A stretch of 26,741 nt of DNA, taken from Nematocida ironsii. Lineage: Eukaryota > Microsporidia. How positions within the stretch are numbered: the stretch's first letter is position 1; every line of letters begins with the position of its first letter. The stretch is from positions 1-26,741 of the forward strand of contig LTDK01000168.1 in NCBI GenBank assembly GCA_001642415.1, given 5' to 3'. A model generated the notes under the pieces. That model saw only the letters and a program-made list of their open reading frames with translations. It was not told where the DNA came from and made no database searches. This document shows positions 7,729 to 16,407 of this stretch, piece after piece. Both the position numbers and the translations under genes were made by a program.

Positions 7729-8562
7729 TTATAATTTATAACAGTCCTTCTCTAATACTCCCATTTCTTTAAGAATACCTCCATACGCACCTTTCCTTTC
7801 TCCACTTATTGAATATACAAATGAATCTGGTCCACATACTAAATATACAACAGGTTTATTAATAATTAGTCTAATTATATCTTGTATATTACTAATTATA
7901 TCTGTATGCTGTATATTATTACTAATTATACCATAATACGTTATATTATGATTAATTAAAGGGATCTTCTGTGAGTTACTGTTATAAACATATATAAAAA
8001 TAAAATTAGGGTTAGTCGGGTTATTATGATTAAGTAATTGTAACATGGGAGTAATACCTGTACCAGCACTTATCATACATATAGTATTATATTCTGTATT
8101 ATTATTATTATATAACTTATTACATACTGTATCATAATTATTACTTATTATACTATTATTATTATATTCTGTATTATTATTATTATATAACTTATTACAT
8201 ACTGTATCATTATTATTACTTATTATACTATGTGTATTATATATTGAATATTTGTGTATATACCATATAACACGTATTTCACTGCCCTCCTTTAATTTCT
8301 TTAATTGTGGTGTGAACATCTCCTTGTTCCTGTCTTCTTCATATATCTTAATTATACACTCAATTATACCACCACTAAAATTAACAGGAGAATACGGCCG
8401 TGTAAGTGACTGACCAAGTATGCCCAGTCTTATGGTATAAAATGGGATGGGACTTGGTTCATCACCTATAAATATCTTATACAGATAGATATTCTCTGCT
8501 ATACACTCAATCCCATTGATTATTCCTACTTTCTCAGTTATTTCATTATTATTATAAGACAT
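7729..8562 (-). CDS. NADH-cytochrome b5 reductase-like flavoprotein with in-frame repeat insertion
   Basis: A 277-residue FAD/NAD(P)H oxidoreductase of the ferredoxin-reductase fold. The family passes electrons from NADH to cytochrome b5 for lipid desaturation and sterol chemistry. Seen: the FAD motif RPYSPVN (55-61), GGIIECIIKIY (64-74), the pyridine-nucleotide motif SAGTGITPML (165-174), VYLVCGPDSFV (239-249) and a C-terminal tail GGILKEMGVLEKDCYKL typical of the family. No membrane anchor is visible. Between the two domains, residues about 109-160 are Asn/Tyr-rich and encoded by two 25-residue copies of the intergenic repeat (SIISNN-DTVCNKLYNNNNTEYN). The core minus this insert is compact for the family. 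The insert sits in a linker that varies naturally, so activity is probably kept. The alternative label cytochrome-b5-like oxidoreductase of other specificity cannot be excluded. Confidence 0.9.
   Translation of the reverse strand: MSYNNNEITEKVGIINGIECIAENIYLYKIFIGDEPSPIPFYTIRLGILGQSLTRPYSPVNFSGGIIECIIKIYEEDRNKEMFTPQLKKLKEGSEIRVIWYIHKYSIYNTHSIISNNNDTVCNKLYNNNNTEYNNNSIISNNYDTVCNKLYNNNNTEYNTICMISAGTGITPMLQLLNHNNPTNPNFIFIYVYNSNSQKIPLINHNITYYGIISNNIQHTDIISNIQDIIRLIINKPVVYLVCGPDSFVYSISGERKGAYGGILKEMGVLEKDCYKL
8083..8238 (-). repeat. Intergenic repeat element inside the cytochrome b5 reductase coding sequence
   Basis: The DNA contains ACTTATTACATACTGTATCAT and ATTACTTATTATACTA on +, which are the same sequences as in the spacers. 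Two direct copies about 75 bp long are present and keep the frame. On the coding strand they translate as HSIISNN (frame AGT-ATA-ATA-AGT) and DTVCNKLYN (frame TGT-AAT-AAG). Confidence 0.9.
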
Positions 8563-8589
8563 ATTACGTAATTACTTAAAAGTTTTTTA

Positions 8590-8736
8590 CTTTTTATGCT
8601 TATGCGTATAATTAATACTTATTATACATTGTATATTAAGTCTTATATAATTTATTACATATTGTGTATTAATTAATATATTATTTTCAGTTAAATGTGT
8701 AATAAATAATGATTAATATAATAAGATTGTATTATT
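8590..8736. other. Divergent promoter spacer with sparse repeat copies
   Basis: The spacer lies between the divergent starts of cytochrome b5 reductase (-) and the propeller gene (+). It holds a few degenerate element copies (TTATTACATATTGTGTATTAATT near 8650). Both promoters must lie here, but no specific motif can be named. Confidence 0.5.
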
Positions 8737-8778
8737 ATGATTTATATAATAAATTGTTTATTTGAATTTTCACAGGAA

Positions 8779-10074
8779 ATGGAATTTCGGGTTAAAGAAG
8801 AGAACATAAACAGAAATAATGAAGGAATAGGACAAGATACAAATACAATCATGGAAGTACTTAATGGGGGAGTATTAATATGTAAAGGATACTCACAGAA
8901 TAAATGGGTACTTCATAAGAAGTATAAATCATTTGCAGTGAATGAGCACTTATTTAAAAGAGGGGCATTTATTGGGTATACAGAAGAAGAAAGTCTTTGT
9001 TTAGTGAGGTATGTGAAGGGTAGAGAAGATACAATTATTAGTCAGGTTGAATCGTATGCTATATTTGGTACTGTTATATTTTACATATTAAGAAATACCG
9101 TTATAAAAATAGATATAACCACAGGAGATAAAAAAGTTTTAATAGATAATAATGAAAATATAGGAATATCAAAAATTTTATTATGTGAAAATACGTTATT
9201 AATAATTTCTGATAAGGTAATTCATAAATTAGAGGTAAATACGAATATTTATACAAAATTAAGACTAAAAGTGAGTTTAGACCATAAAACAGCTGAAGTA
9301 GTTAAATTAAAGGATAAGATACATTTAGTAATAAGTTGTATGAAAGGGAATGTGTACGTATTTGATAGTCATAAGATGGAAATAATCAGAAGTATGAAAT
9401 ATTTTGGGTCACGTATTAATGCGATTGGATTTTGGCAGCCAGAACCGACTGTATTATTTATACTTACAATGGCTGGTGAATTATTAGATGTAGACTATTT
9501 AAACAACAGAGTATTAAAAAGACACTCATTCCCAGTGGATGATTATAACAGAGCTGTCTGTATAAATGGAAAATCAATCGCATTTATATCCTCAAGTAAA
9601 ATAACTGTATATTCACCACATAATAATAGTATTAGGACAATATATAGGAGTTGTATGGAAGGACATAAGGATTCTTCTTATATATCTATTATTACAACGA
9701 GTATAAATAATGATTATGATAAAAGACCATTAAATATACAAATATCTGGGAATATAACTGATTTTAAGAACAATCAGACGCACATACCTGAAATATCTAA
9801 AAATATGACCAGTTCAAGTATTCCACAGTATAATCCAGAAAGTAGAATAAATCCAGAATATACACATAAAATAATCAGTACACAGAATAATACCATAACC
9901 AGTACACAGAATAATAACCAGAACGTACTCAGAAATCCACAGTACACTGATAATTTATATAAAGAATTTGAAATATTCAAGGAATCAGTGCATAGAATAC
10001 AATCAGAAGTATTAAAAGAAGTCTTCTTAATGAAAAAACGGTTGGATAAAATTGAAGAATCACTCTCAAAATGA
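8779..10074 (+). CDS. Beta-propeller (WD40-like) protein with C-terminal coiled coil, unidentified
   Basis: About 430 residues from the ATG at 8779. The frame is open from 8737, but those 14 extra residues look like spacer sequence. Residues about 10-290 show recurring short beta strands of the propeller type, such as GNVYVFDSHKMEIIRSMKYF, INAIGFWQPEPTVLFILTMAGELLDVD and KSIAFISSSKITVYSPHNNSIRTI, without strict Trp-Asp ends. A low-complexity Asn/Thr/Gln linker follows (about 330-395), with the duplicated unit ISTQNNTI/TSTQNNN encoded by direct DNA repeats. The last 40 residues (YKEFEIFKESVHRIQSEVLKEVFLMKKRL) form a coiled coil. Propeller plus C-terminal coiled coil occurs in several scaffold proteins, including NEDD1 and coronin types, but no diagnostic motif lets me choose. 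It converges on NAA50 with only 16 bp between stop codons. Confidence 0.7.
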   Translation: MEFRVKEENINRNNEGIGQDTNTIMEVLNGGVLICKGYSQNKWVLHKKYKSFAVNEHLFKRGAFIGYTEEESLCLVRYVKGREDTIISQVESYAIFGTVIFYILRNTVIKIDITTGDKKVLIDNNENIGISKILLCENTLLIISDKVIHKLEVNTNIYTKLRLKVSLDHKTAEVVKLKDKIHLVISCMKGNVYVFDSHKMEIIRSMKYFGSRINAIGFWQPEPTVLFILTMAGELLDVDYLNNRVLKRHSFPVDDYNRAVCINGKSIAFISSSKITVYSPHNNSIRTIYRSCMEGHKDSSYISIITTSINNDYDKRPLNIQISGNITDFKNNQTHIPEISKNMTSSSIPQYNPESRINPEYTHKIISTQNNTITSTQNNNQNVLRNPQYTDNLYKEFEIFKESVHRIQSEVLKEVFLMKKRLDKIEESLSK

Positions 10075-10090
10075 CCAAGTGATTTATTAT

Positions 10091-10675
10091 CTATTTTAAC
10101 AGACACTTCCGTAATAAAAAGGCATCTTTAGGATATACATTTGTGTAATAATTAGTGATAAGCTTTACTAGCTTAAACCCGGATTTATAATAAAATTCAA
10201 TTGCACGGAGGTTAGACGTCTGTACATGAAGAAAAATATGAGAAATACCGTATGCCACAGAAATAGAAATAATTTCTTTAATAAGACTCTTCCCATGGCC
10301 TAATCCTTGATATTTCTCAAGGACACCCAGTAAAATAATGTACATGAACTTGTCATTTTCAAACTTATTAATACCAAAGCATTCACATTCTGGTACTGCA
10401 CTGTGTGGTGATCCAGTTAAATCTACAGTCTGTGTAGTTGACAGTCTAAGTGCTACAAGACCAATAATTGCATCTGTTCCTGAGTTACACAGAATTTGAA
10501 GGAATGTATTCTTAGAGAATAACTTACCATAGAAATCATGATTATATACAACAGGAAATATTTGAGTTATGATCTCTTTAATCTCATCTAATTTATCAGG
10601 ATCTGCTGGTATTATGTACGATTCATTTTGTAGTGCTTCTACTGCTGTGTGCTTGTGCTTGTGTAAGTCTGCCAT
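10091..10675 (-). CDS. NAA50: N-alpha-acetyltransferase 50-like GNAT enzyme
   Basis: A 194-residue GNAT-fold acetyltransferase. NAA50 acetylates protein N-termini beginning with Met and associates with the NatA complex on ribosomes. The diagnostic segment FPVVYNHDFYGKLF (40-53) corresponds to FPVSYNDKFY of human NAA50. The acetyl-CoA binding loop is QGLGHG (123-128), then FLHVQTSNLRAIEFYYKSGF (148-167) matches the family's LHVQ-SN-AI-FY-FGF block. NYYTNVYPKDAFLLRKCL near the C-terminus matches NYY-I-P-DA-VL-K-L. An N-terminal extension of about 30 residues (MADLHKHKHT) and an insert (about 85-105, LTGSPHSAVPECECF) are extra compared with the human protein. NAA60 or a related GNAT is less likely given the FPV-Y and HVQ-SN signatures. 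Confidence 0.92.
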   Translation of the reverse strand: MADLHKHKHTAVEALQNESYIIPADPDKLDEIKEIITQIFPVVYNHDFYGKLFSKNTFLQILCNSGTDAIIGLVALRLSTTQTVDLTGSPHSAVPECECFGINKFENDKFMYIILLGVLEKYQGLGHGKSLIKEIISISVAYGISHIFLHVQTSNLRAIEFYYKSGFKLVKLITNYYTNVYPKDAFLLRKCLLK

Positions 10676-10992
10676 GTCTGTTTATTAAAACAAAAATATT
10701 TATGTGAGATATAACCAGGAATATGATGAAGTACATAAATATAATGGGTAACTAAGTGGTATTTCTGATATATTCGGGTTATATCAGGTGTATATGCATG
10801 TATTCATAAAAATATTTATGGTTTATAATAGATTATTTATAAAGTATTTTAATGTAAGTGAAGTAAATTGGTTTATTACTGGAGGTGTATACAGGATGAG
10901 TAATAAACCAAGGAATTTTTCAGTGGTATGGTGAGAGGGGATGTTTATTATTTATACTGTATACAGAATAAAAATTTGCTCATAATATATTT
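10676..10992. promoter_or_regulatory. Divergent intergenic region between NAA50 and HEL2
   Basis: 317 bp of AT-rich sequence with no intergenic-repeat copies and no open frame. It must hold both start-proximal promoters. TATTTATAAAG-like AT tracts are present near 10830, but no defined box can be assigned. A TCGGGTTATATC segment occurs near 10775. Confidence 0.4.
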
Positions 10993-12537
10993 ATGAAGGA
11001 AGAGTGCATAATTTGCTATGATACGTATACCACAGGGATAGTCACTGAGTGTGGACACAGGTGTTGTTTGAAGTGTGGGTTACGGTATAAATTTATAAGT
11101 AATAAGTCAGGGTGTCCGATCTGTCTTAGAGAGGTTGCTGATGAAGAATTATTATTTCGCATGGTGAGGAGTCCCGGGGAAAAGTTTATTAATACGGAAG
11201 AGTCTTATATCTGGGCTAATTCTATTGTGTGCAAACCCGAGGAGATTGAAGAGATTGAAAGGTTGCTTACTCGGTCGTGTAAATTATGTAAGACAGAATT
11301 CTATGACAGTGAAACACTAATTGCTCATTATACAGCAAAGCATAAGAGGTATTTATGTGAACTGTGTGTACAGTACAGATGTGAATTCCCGTCTGAGTAT
11401 ATCGTGTACAGTTTAGCAGAATTAAATACGCACAGGACAGAGAAAACCATAGGAAATGGTCATCCCAGCTGTGGATTCTGTAGGGAGAGGTTTTATACAC
11501 CAGAAATTTTAATGAAGCACTGCAGAAAAGCCCATGAATTATGTTATTTATGTGAGAGACTTGGTAAGAAGAATGAGTACTACAAGAATTATAAGGAATT
11601 AGAAGGACACTTTAAGAAAGCACATTATACATGTGATGAAAAGATGTGTTTAGATGCCAGGTGTTATGCATTCATTGATGAAATCGAGTTGGCAGCACAT
11701 AAAGTCAGCACACACCCCGTAAAAAAAGAACGAATCAGAATTCCGATACTCTCCTCAGTGCATGCAAATAAAAAGACAGCTGTAAAAGAAGACGTAAACA
11801 AAAAAGGAAGAAAACAGAATGAACCAGGAAATAGTTCCAGCGCAGAGAGTACACCACAAGATAGAAATACTCCTGAAATACCAAAGCACTTGAACAGAGA
11901 TGAATTATTAAAGAAAAGGAACATGAAAGAAAAGTATACAAATATGATTAATCGGTCGTATGCATCACCAAAGGAAGTAATAATATTAACAGAGAAATAC
12001 GACAGAGTAGAAATAGGACTGGATGAGTTTGTCAGTCAAATAAGAACTTTACTTGGTGATACAAAAACAATTGAATTTATTGAAAGAATTTCAACGTACT
12101 TAATGCCAGACAGGACAGATGACATTAAAGTGAACTTCCCAAGAATCAGAAGATCAATTGAATTTGCACCAACTCCACAGAAATCATCACACATCAAGAA
12201 CCAACCACAAAAGAGTGCCGAATCATCACAGGAACATAAAAAAGAAGATTCATCAAATGAGCACATGATAAATTCACAAAAGAATCCACTTGAAAGTGCG
12301 TATACAACAACTCATAAACCAAACCCACTCAAGCAGAAACCTGCATTAAAAGTGCCATGGTCCTCAGCACAGACAATTTCTGGATGGAGTAATAAACCCG
12401 GGGTAGTGTCAAAGCCCACCCCAATTTCAAAAATTGAAATAAAATTACCCACAGCAATTAAAAAGGATTCTTCGAAGGCATCCAATGACAAAGAGACTCC
12501 CCCTACAAGAAGACACCGCGTATTTGAAATTAAATGA
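10993..12537 (+). CDS. HEL2: HEL2/ZNF598-type E3 ubiquitin ligase (ribosome collision sensor)
   Basis: A 514-residue protein. HEL2/ZNF598 recognises collided ribosomes and ubiquitinates small-subunit proteins to trigger quality control. The N-terminal C3HC4 RING has C5, C8, C20, H22, C25, C28, C41 and C44. A run of C2H2-like fingers follows, at about 95-235: CKLCKTEFYDSETLIAHYTAKH, then YLCELC, HPSCGFCRERFYTPEILMKHCRKAH, LCYLCERLGKKNEYYKNYKELEGHFKKAH and CLDARCYAFIDEIELAAHKVSTH. This exact finger order is characteristic of the family. The C-terminal half is polar, Pro/Ser/Lys-rich and poorly conserved, ending RRHRVFEIK. The start gives RING cysteines within five residues of Met, which is tight but complete. 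The locus has no repeat copies. Confidence 0.95.
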   Translation: MKEECIICYDTYTTGIVTECGHRCCLKCGLRYKFISNKSGCPICLREVADEELLFRMVRSPGEKFINTEESYIWANSIVCKPEEIEEIERLLTRSCKLCKTEFYDSETLIAHYTAKHKRYLCELCVQYRCEFPSEYIVYSLAELNTHRTEKTIGNGHPSCGFCRERFYTPEILMKHCRKAHELCYLCERLGKKNEYYKNYKELEGHFKKAHYTCDEKMCLDARCYAFIDEIELAAHKVSTHPVKKERIRIPILSSVHANKKTAVKEDVNKKGRKQNEPGNSSSAESTPQDRNTPEIPKHLNRDELLKKRNMKEKYTNMINRSYASPKEVIILTEKYDRVEIGLDEFVSQIRTLLGDTKTIEFIERISTYLMPDRTDDIKVNFPRIRRSIEFAPTPQKSSHIKNQPQKSAESSQEHKKEDSSNEHMINSQKNPLESAYTTTHKPNPLKQKPALKVPWSSAQTISGWSNKPGVVSKPTPISKIEIKLPTAIKKDSSKASNDKETPPTRRHRVFEIK

Positions 12538-12652
12538 ATAAAATTAATAGAATGAATAACCAACAGATTTTAAAAATTATTCTGATGATTGGTTAGATAA
12601 ATCATTGGTGCTTTAAATATAATCTATAAATGAAGAAACGTAATTATAAATC

Positions 12653-15600
12653 ATGAACATAAGAAGTACGCGATTATCCATGAAATTATGTTTTACTGTT
12701 ATTTGTGTATGCTTTATACTGACAGAGCGTGTATGTGCAATGGATGATGGAGAAGTAAAAATGAGTAAAAATGAGTTAGAAAAGAAGTACAGTGAGTTAG
12801 ACCATAATAAATTAGAAGAATTAGAGAGTAAGCCGATAGATAAACTAAAAGAAGCATTACTCGCTAAGGAAAAAGAAGTTTTGTTAATAAAGGATTTACT
12901 TAATATGAAGAGTGGTGATTCTACTGGTAATAAAGAAAATACATCAGAAGATAAAGAAAGTACATCAGAAGTAGTGGACAGTACATCAGAAGATAAAGAA
13001 AGTACAGATGAGAAGAAACCAAATCTATCAGAAAATGAATCTACTGAACAAAATGGGTCTAAGCCAGATGATGAATCAACCCCATTGGATGAGTCAAAGC
13101 CAATTGGACAAGATGAGTCAACTAAGCCTACTAAGCCTACTGGACAGAATGAATCAGATGGTGAGTCAAAGACTACTGGACAAAACGAGTCAACTAAGCC
13201 AGCTGAACAGGATAAGCCAATTGAACAAGATGAGTCAACTAACCAAACACCAATTGATGGTGAATCAAAGCCAATTGGACAAACATCAACAGATGAATCT
13301 ACTAAGCCTACTGGACAGAATGAATCAGATGGTGAATTAAAGCCAACTGAGTCAACTGATAAAGCACCAATTGATGAGTCTACCAAACCAGATGGTGAGT
13401 CAATTAAACCAGCAGAACAGGACAAGCAGACTGAACAGGACAAGCTTACTGACCAAACAGGTGGCGAATCAAAGCCCAGTGTACAAGACGAGTCAGATAA
13501 GCTCACTGAACAACCACCAGCAGATGACTCTACCAAACCAGATGATGAGTCAACTAAATCAGCACTAGCTGGACATGATGAGTCTACTAAACCAGATGTG
13601 GTGGGATCTACTGGATCAACTGATGATAAGTCAGCCAAACCAGCTGAACCAACTGTGGTAGGATCTACTGGACAAACACCATCTGAGTCTACTGAGACAC
13701 TAGCTGATGAATCAACTAAACCAGACGGCGATTCAGCTGGACAAACACCGGCTGGACCAGTTAAATCAGATGAGTCTACAGATAAGGATGATTCAACTAA
13801 CACTGCAGAACCAACTGAGACAAAATCTACTGAATCAACACCAGCAGTCAATGAGTCAGGTGAACAAGACAAGTCAGATAAACAAAATGATTTATCAACA
13901 CCAACTAAGGCGGGAGAGTCAAATCCAACTGAACAAGATGACTCTACCAAACCAGCCAAATCAAAAACAGGAGAAACAGTAGAAGATGAACAAAAGTCAA
14001 ATGAATCAAAGGCAGATGATAAACCAGAAATAGGAACAGATGATGACTCTACTAAGACAGATGAATCAACGTCAGATGAAACAAAGGGAGATGACTCTAC
14101 TAAGACAGGTGAACCAGAAACAACAGAAGATGACAAGTTTAAGCTAGATGATGACTTTATTAAACCAGATGCACCTAAACATGCATATGCAAGTGCTAAA
14201 GCATATGCAAGTGCTAAAGCACCATCAAGTTCTGAACATGTAGCATCAAGTACTGCACATGTAGCAAGCAGTAAAGAATCAAGTGCTAAAGCACCATCAA
14301 GTACTGCACATGTAGCAAGCAGTAAAGAATCGAGTGCTAAAGCATCATCAAGTACTGCACATGTATCATCAAGTACTGCACCATCAAGTTCTGAGCATGT
14401 ATCATCAAGTACTGAACATGTAGCAAGCAGTAAAGAATCAAGTGCTAAAGCACCATCAAGTACTGCACCATCAAGTACTGAACATGTAGCAAGCAGTAAA
14501 GAATCAAGTGCTAAAGCATCATCAAGTACTGCACCATCAAGTACTGCATCAGATGATAATAATGAAGTATCTTCCAGTGAAAGTACACCAGCAATAAATG
14601 CACCAGAAGTATATCCTACTGATACACCAGTAGATGTACTTGTAGAATTAAATTTAGTAAATAATATTCAGTGCATTACAAAATCAAATATTCACGTATG
14701 GTCACTCCCCATTGAAATAGAAGAGAGAATCATTCAAGAAATAAGTAAACCAGTAGAAATAACTGTAAGTGATAATAAAGAACTGTCTAAGTTCCTTATT
14801 AAGCATAATTCACACATATTTAAAACAATTCCTAATGAATTATCTAATGAATTATTCACTCAGTGCATAATTAGAACTACTTCATTAATAATTGATACTT
14901 CTGTATATGAAGAGGGTGACTTATCCTTACAGTATAATTGGTCATTATTTAAAAATTTAATGGGATTTGAAATATTTGTAAATAATTCTGAAAATGAGAA
15001 TTTAAAAAAAATTGAAAATATTCTTACAGAAATTAATTTAATTAATGAAACCATGAATACAAAGAATAATATTCTGGTTTTAACGAATATTACAATTACA
15101 CCGGAAATAATACAGAAATTAGTGGATATAAAACCAGTACAATTAGCATTTAATAATGTTAATTATTCTGATACAGTGGTTAATGAGTCTCTTGATGTAT
15201 TTATAAGTAAATTATCGGATAAATTACATACACTTACATTATGTAAGTTTACGTATGATTATTCAAATAAGTCAGGATCAGATAGTATTGAAGTATCTTC
15301 TATTTATAAGGTTTATGTTGAATCATGTACTGAGGGAGTGATTAAATCATTATTATCTTGTGATTTTTATAGGTGTGCTACTACTCATATTTATAAAAAT
15401 AATGAATTATCCAGTTTAGATATGTATATAGAATGTCCATTTTTATACGTCAGGAATATTATTCTGATTGATGAAGGGTTAATTAATGAATTATCTAGTA
15501 GTTTACTTTCAAAGACTCTTTCTATTGATAGTATATGTGTAGTGGGTGATTCATTAAATTTATCAATTGATGGGGATGTATTTAACCCAGAAATTACAAA

Positions 15601-15985
15601 AATACGTGAACTTGGAATTGATTCAAAGTGTACACTTTCTATTACAGGCAGGATAGAGAGTGAATGGCTTTCATCTGTTAAATTATCTGAGTATATTTAT
15701 ACACCAGGTAAGGTTGTTCAAAGAGTGTTTAAAGTCTGTATAAATGAGTATGTTAGTTCATGTATATTAGACATAAACAGATCATCATTATTTTTAAATT
15801 ATTCTGATTGTTTTGCATTCTCACCTGTCCTTGAGTGCATTGATAGATCAGGCAAGTTTAAAGGGTTTATTAAGATAAAGCATGCATCATCAAGTGATGA
15901 GAAGAGTTCAAGTGAAATACAAAGTAAAGCAATTAAAATGTGTGAGTCATCTGGATTAAACTTATTATTTGAACCAGCAGTGTAG
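12653..15985 (+). CDS. Large secreted repeat protein with C-terminal leucine-rich domain (candidate surface or spore wall protein)
   Basis: An 1110-residue protein with no recognised relative. It starts with a signal peptide (about 1-30; an in-frame Met at residue 10 would also give one: MKLCFTVICVCFILTERVCA). A Lys/Glu coiled segment (about 35-85) is followed by an acidic, Ser/Thr-rich region of imperfect repeats on the theme DESTKP-TGQ-ESDGE (about 90-500). Next comes an Ala/Ser block of near-identical units ASSTAHVASSKESSAKAPSS (about 502-640), whose DNA repeats are nearly exact. Residues 655-1110 form a Leu/Ile/Asn-rich, structured C-terminal domain with regularly spaced hydrophobics and scattered cysteines, LRR-like in spacing. 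No transmembrane span or clear GPI-attachment tail is seen. The architecture suits an exposed cell-surface or spore wall protein. A 507-codon antisense frame across the repeats (12613-14136) is taken as an artefact of low complexity. Confidence 0.85.
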   Translation: MNIRSTRLSMKLCFTVICVCFILTERVCAMDDGEVKMSKNELEKKYSELDHNKLEELESKPIDKLKEALLAKEKEVLLIKDLLNMKSGDSTGNKENTSEDKESTSEVVDSTSEDKESTDEKKPNLSENESTEQNGSKPDDESTPLDESKPIGQDESTKPTKPTGQNESDGESKTTGQNESTKPAEQDKPIEQDESTNQTPIDGESKPIGQTSTDESTKPTGQNESDGELKPTESTDKAPIDESTKPDGESIKPAEQDKQTEQDKLTDQTGGESKPSVQDESDKLTEQPPADDSTKPDDESTKSALAGHDESTKPDVVGSTGSTDDKSAKPAEPTVVGSTGQTPSESTETLADESTKPDGDSAGQTPAGPVKSDESTDKDDSTNTAEPTETKSTESTPAVNESGEQDKSDKQNDLSTPTKAGESNPTEQDDSTKPAKSKTGETVEDEQKSNESKADDKPEIGTDDDSTKTDESTSDETKGDDSTKTGEPETTEDDKFKLDDDFIKPDAPKHAYASAKAYASAKAPSSSEHVASSTAHVASSKESSAKAPSSTAHVASSKESSAKASSSTAHVSSSTAPSSSEHVSSSTEHVASSKESSAKAPSSTAPSSTEHVASSKESSAKASSSTAPSSTASDDNNEVSSSESTPAINAPEVYPTDTPVDVLVELNLVNNIQCITKSNIHVWSLPIEIEERIIQEISKPVEITVSDNKELSKFLIKHNSHIFKTIPNELSNELFTQCIIRTTSLIIDTSVYEEGDLSLQYNWSLFKNLMGFEIFVNNSENENLKKIENILTEINLINETMNTKNNILVLTNITITPEIIQKLVDIKPVQLAFNNVNYSDTVVNESLDVFISKLSDKLHTLTLCKFTYDYSNKSGSDSIEVSSIYKVYVESCTEGVIKSLLSCDFYRCATTHIYKNNELSSLDMYIECPFLYVRNIILIDEGLINELSSSLLSKTLSIDSICVVGDSLNLSIDGDVFNPEITKIRELGIDSKCTLSITGRIESEWLSSVKLSEYIYTPGKVVQRVFKVCINEYVSSCILDINRSSLFLNYSDCFAFSPVLECIDRSGKFKGFIKIKHASSSDEKSSSEIQSKAIKMCESSGLNLLFEPAV
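14160..14550 (+). repeat. Coding minisatellite (Ala/Ser repeats)
   Basis: Near-exact tandem DNA units such as GCACATGTAGCAAGCAGTAA and GTGCTAAAGCACCATCAAGT recur about six times with combinatorial deletions. They encode AHVASSKESSAKAPSST. The low divergence suggests recent expansion and likely length variation between strains. Confidence 0.9.
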
Positions 15986-15999
15986 TACAGGATGGTATT

Positions 16000-16390
16000 A
16001 CAAAATAAATAGAACAATCATTAAAAAGTCTTATAAATATTATACAGCATAACTTATTACACATATGATATAACTTATTACACAGTGTATCACATGTTCT
16101 ATAGCCTATTATTACTTATTACACATATGATATAACTTATTACACAGTGTATCACATATACCATAACTTATTACACATAGAATATTACTTATTACACAAT
16201 GTATCACATGTTCTATAGCCTATCATTACTTATTACACAATGTATAACATGTTCTATAGCCTATCATTACTTATTACACATATGATATAACTTATTACAC
16301 AATGTATCACATATACTATCACATATACCATAACTTTTTACACAGTGTATCACATATACCATAACTTTTTATACATATACTACTATGTTT
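16000..16390. repeat. Intergenic repeat block 8 (reverse orientation)
   Basis: Copies in the ACTTATTACACA orientation, with a longer composite unit GTATCACATGTTCTATAGCC followed by TATCATTACTTATTACACA present three times (about 16085-16290). The flanking genes converge. No coding potential is seen. Confidence 0.85.
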
Positions 16391-16407
16391 TTAGATAAAA
16401 TTTTTAT

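Noticed and set aside
8700..8780. Possible short intron with acceptor TTTTCACAG before the propeller gene
   Set aside because: No matching donor or branch-point sequence is visible, and the downstream ATG at 8779 gives a normal protein.
13008..13982. Met/Gln/Asn/Leu-rich plus-strand frames inside the secreted giant
   Set aside because: They are frame-shifted readings of its stalk repeats; the main frame has the signal peptide and continues through the folded domain.
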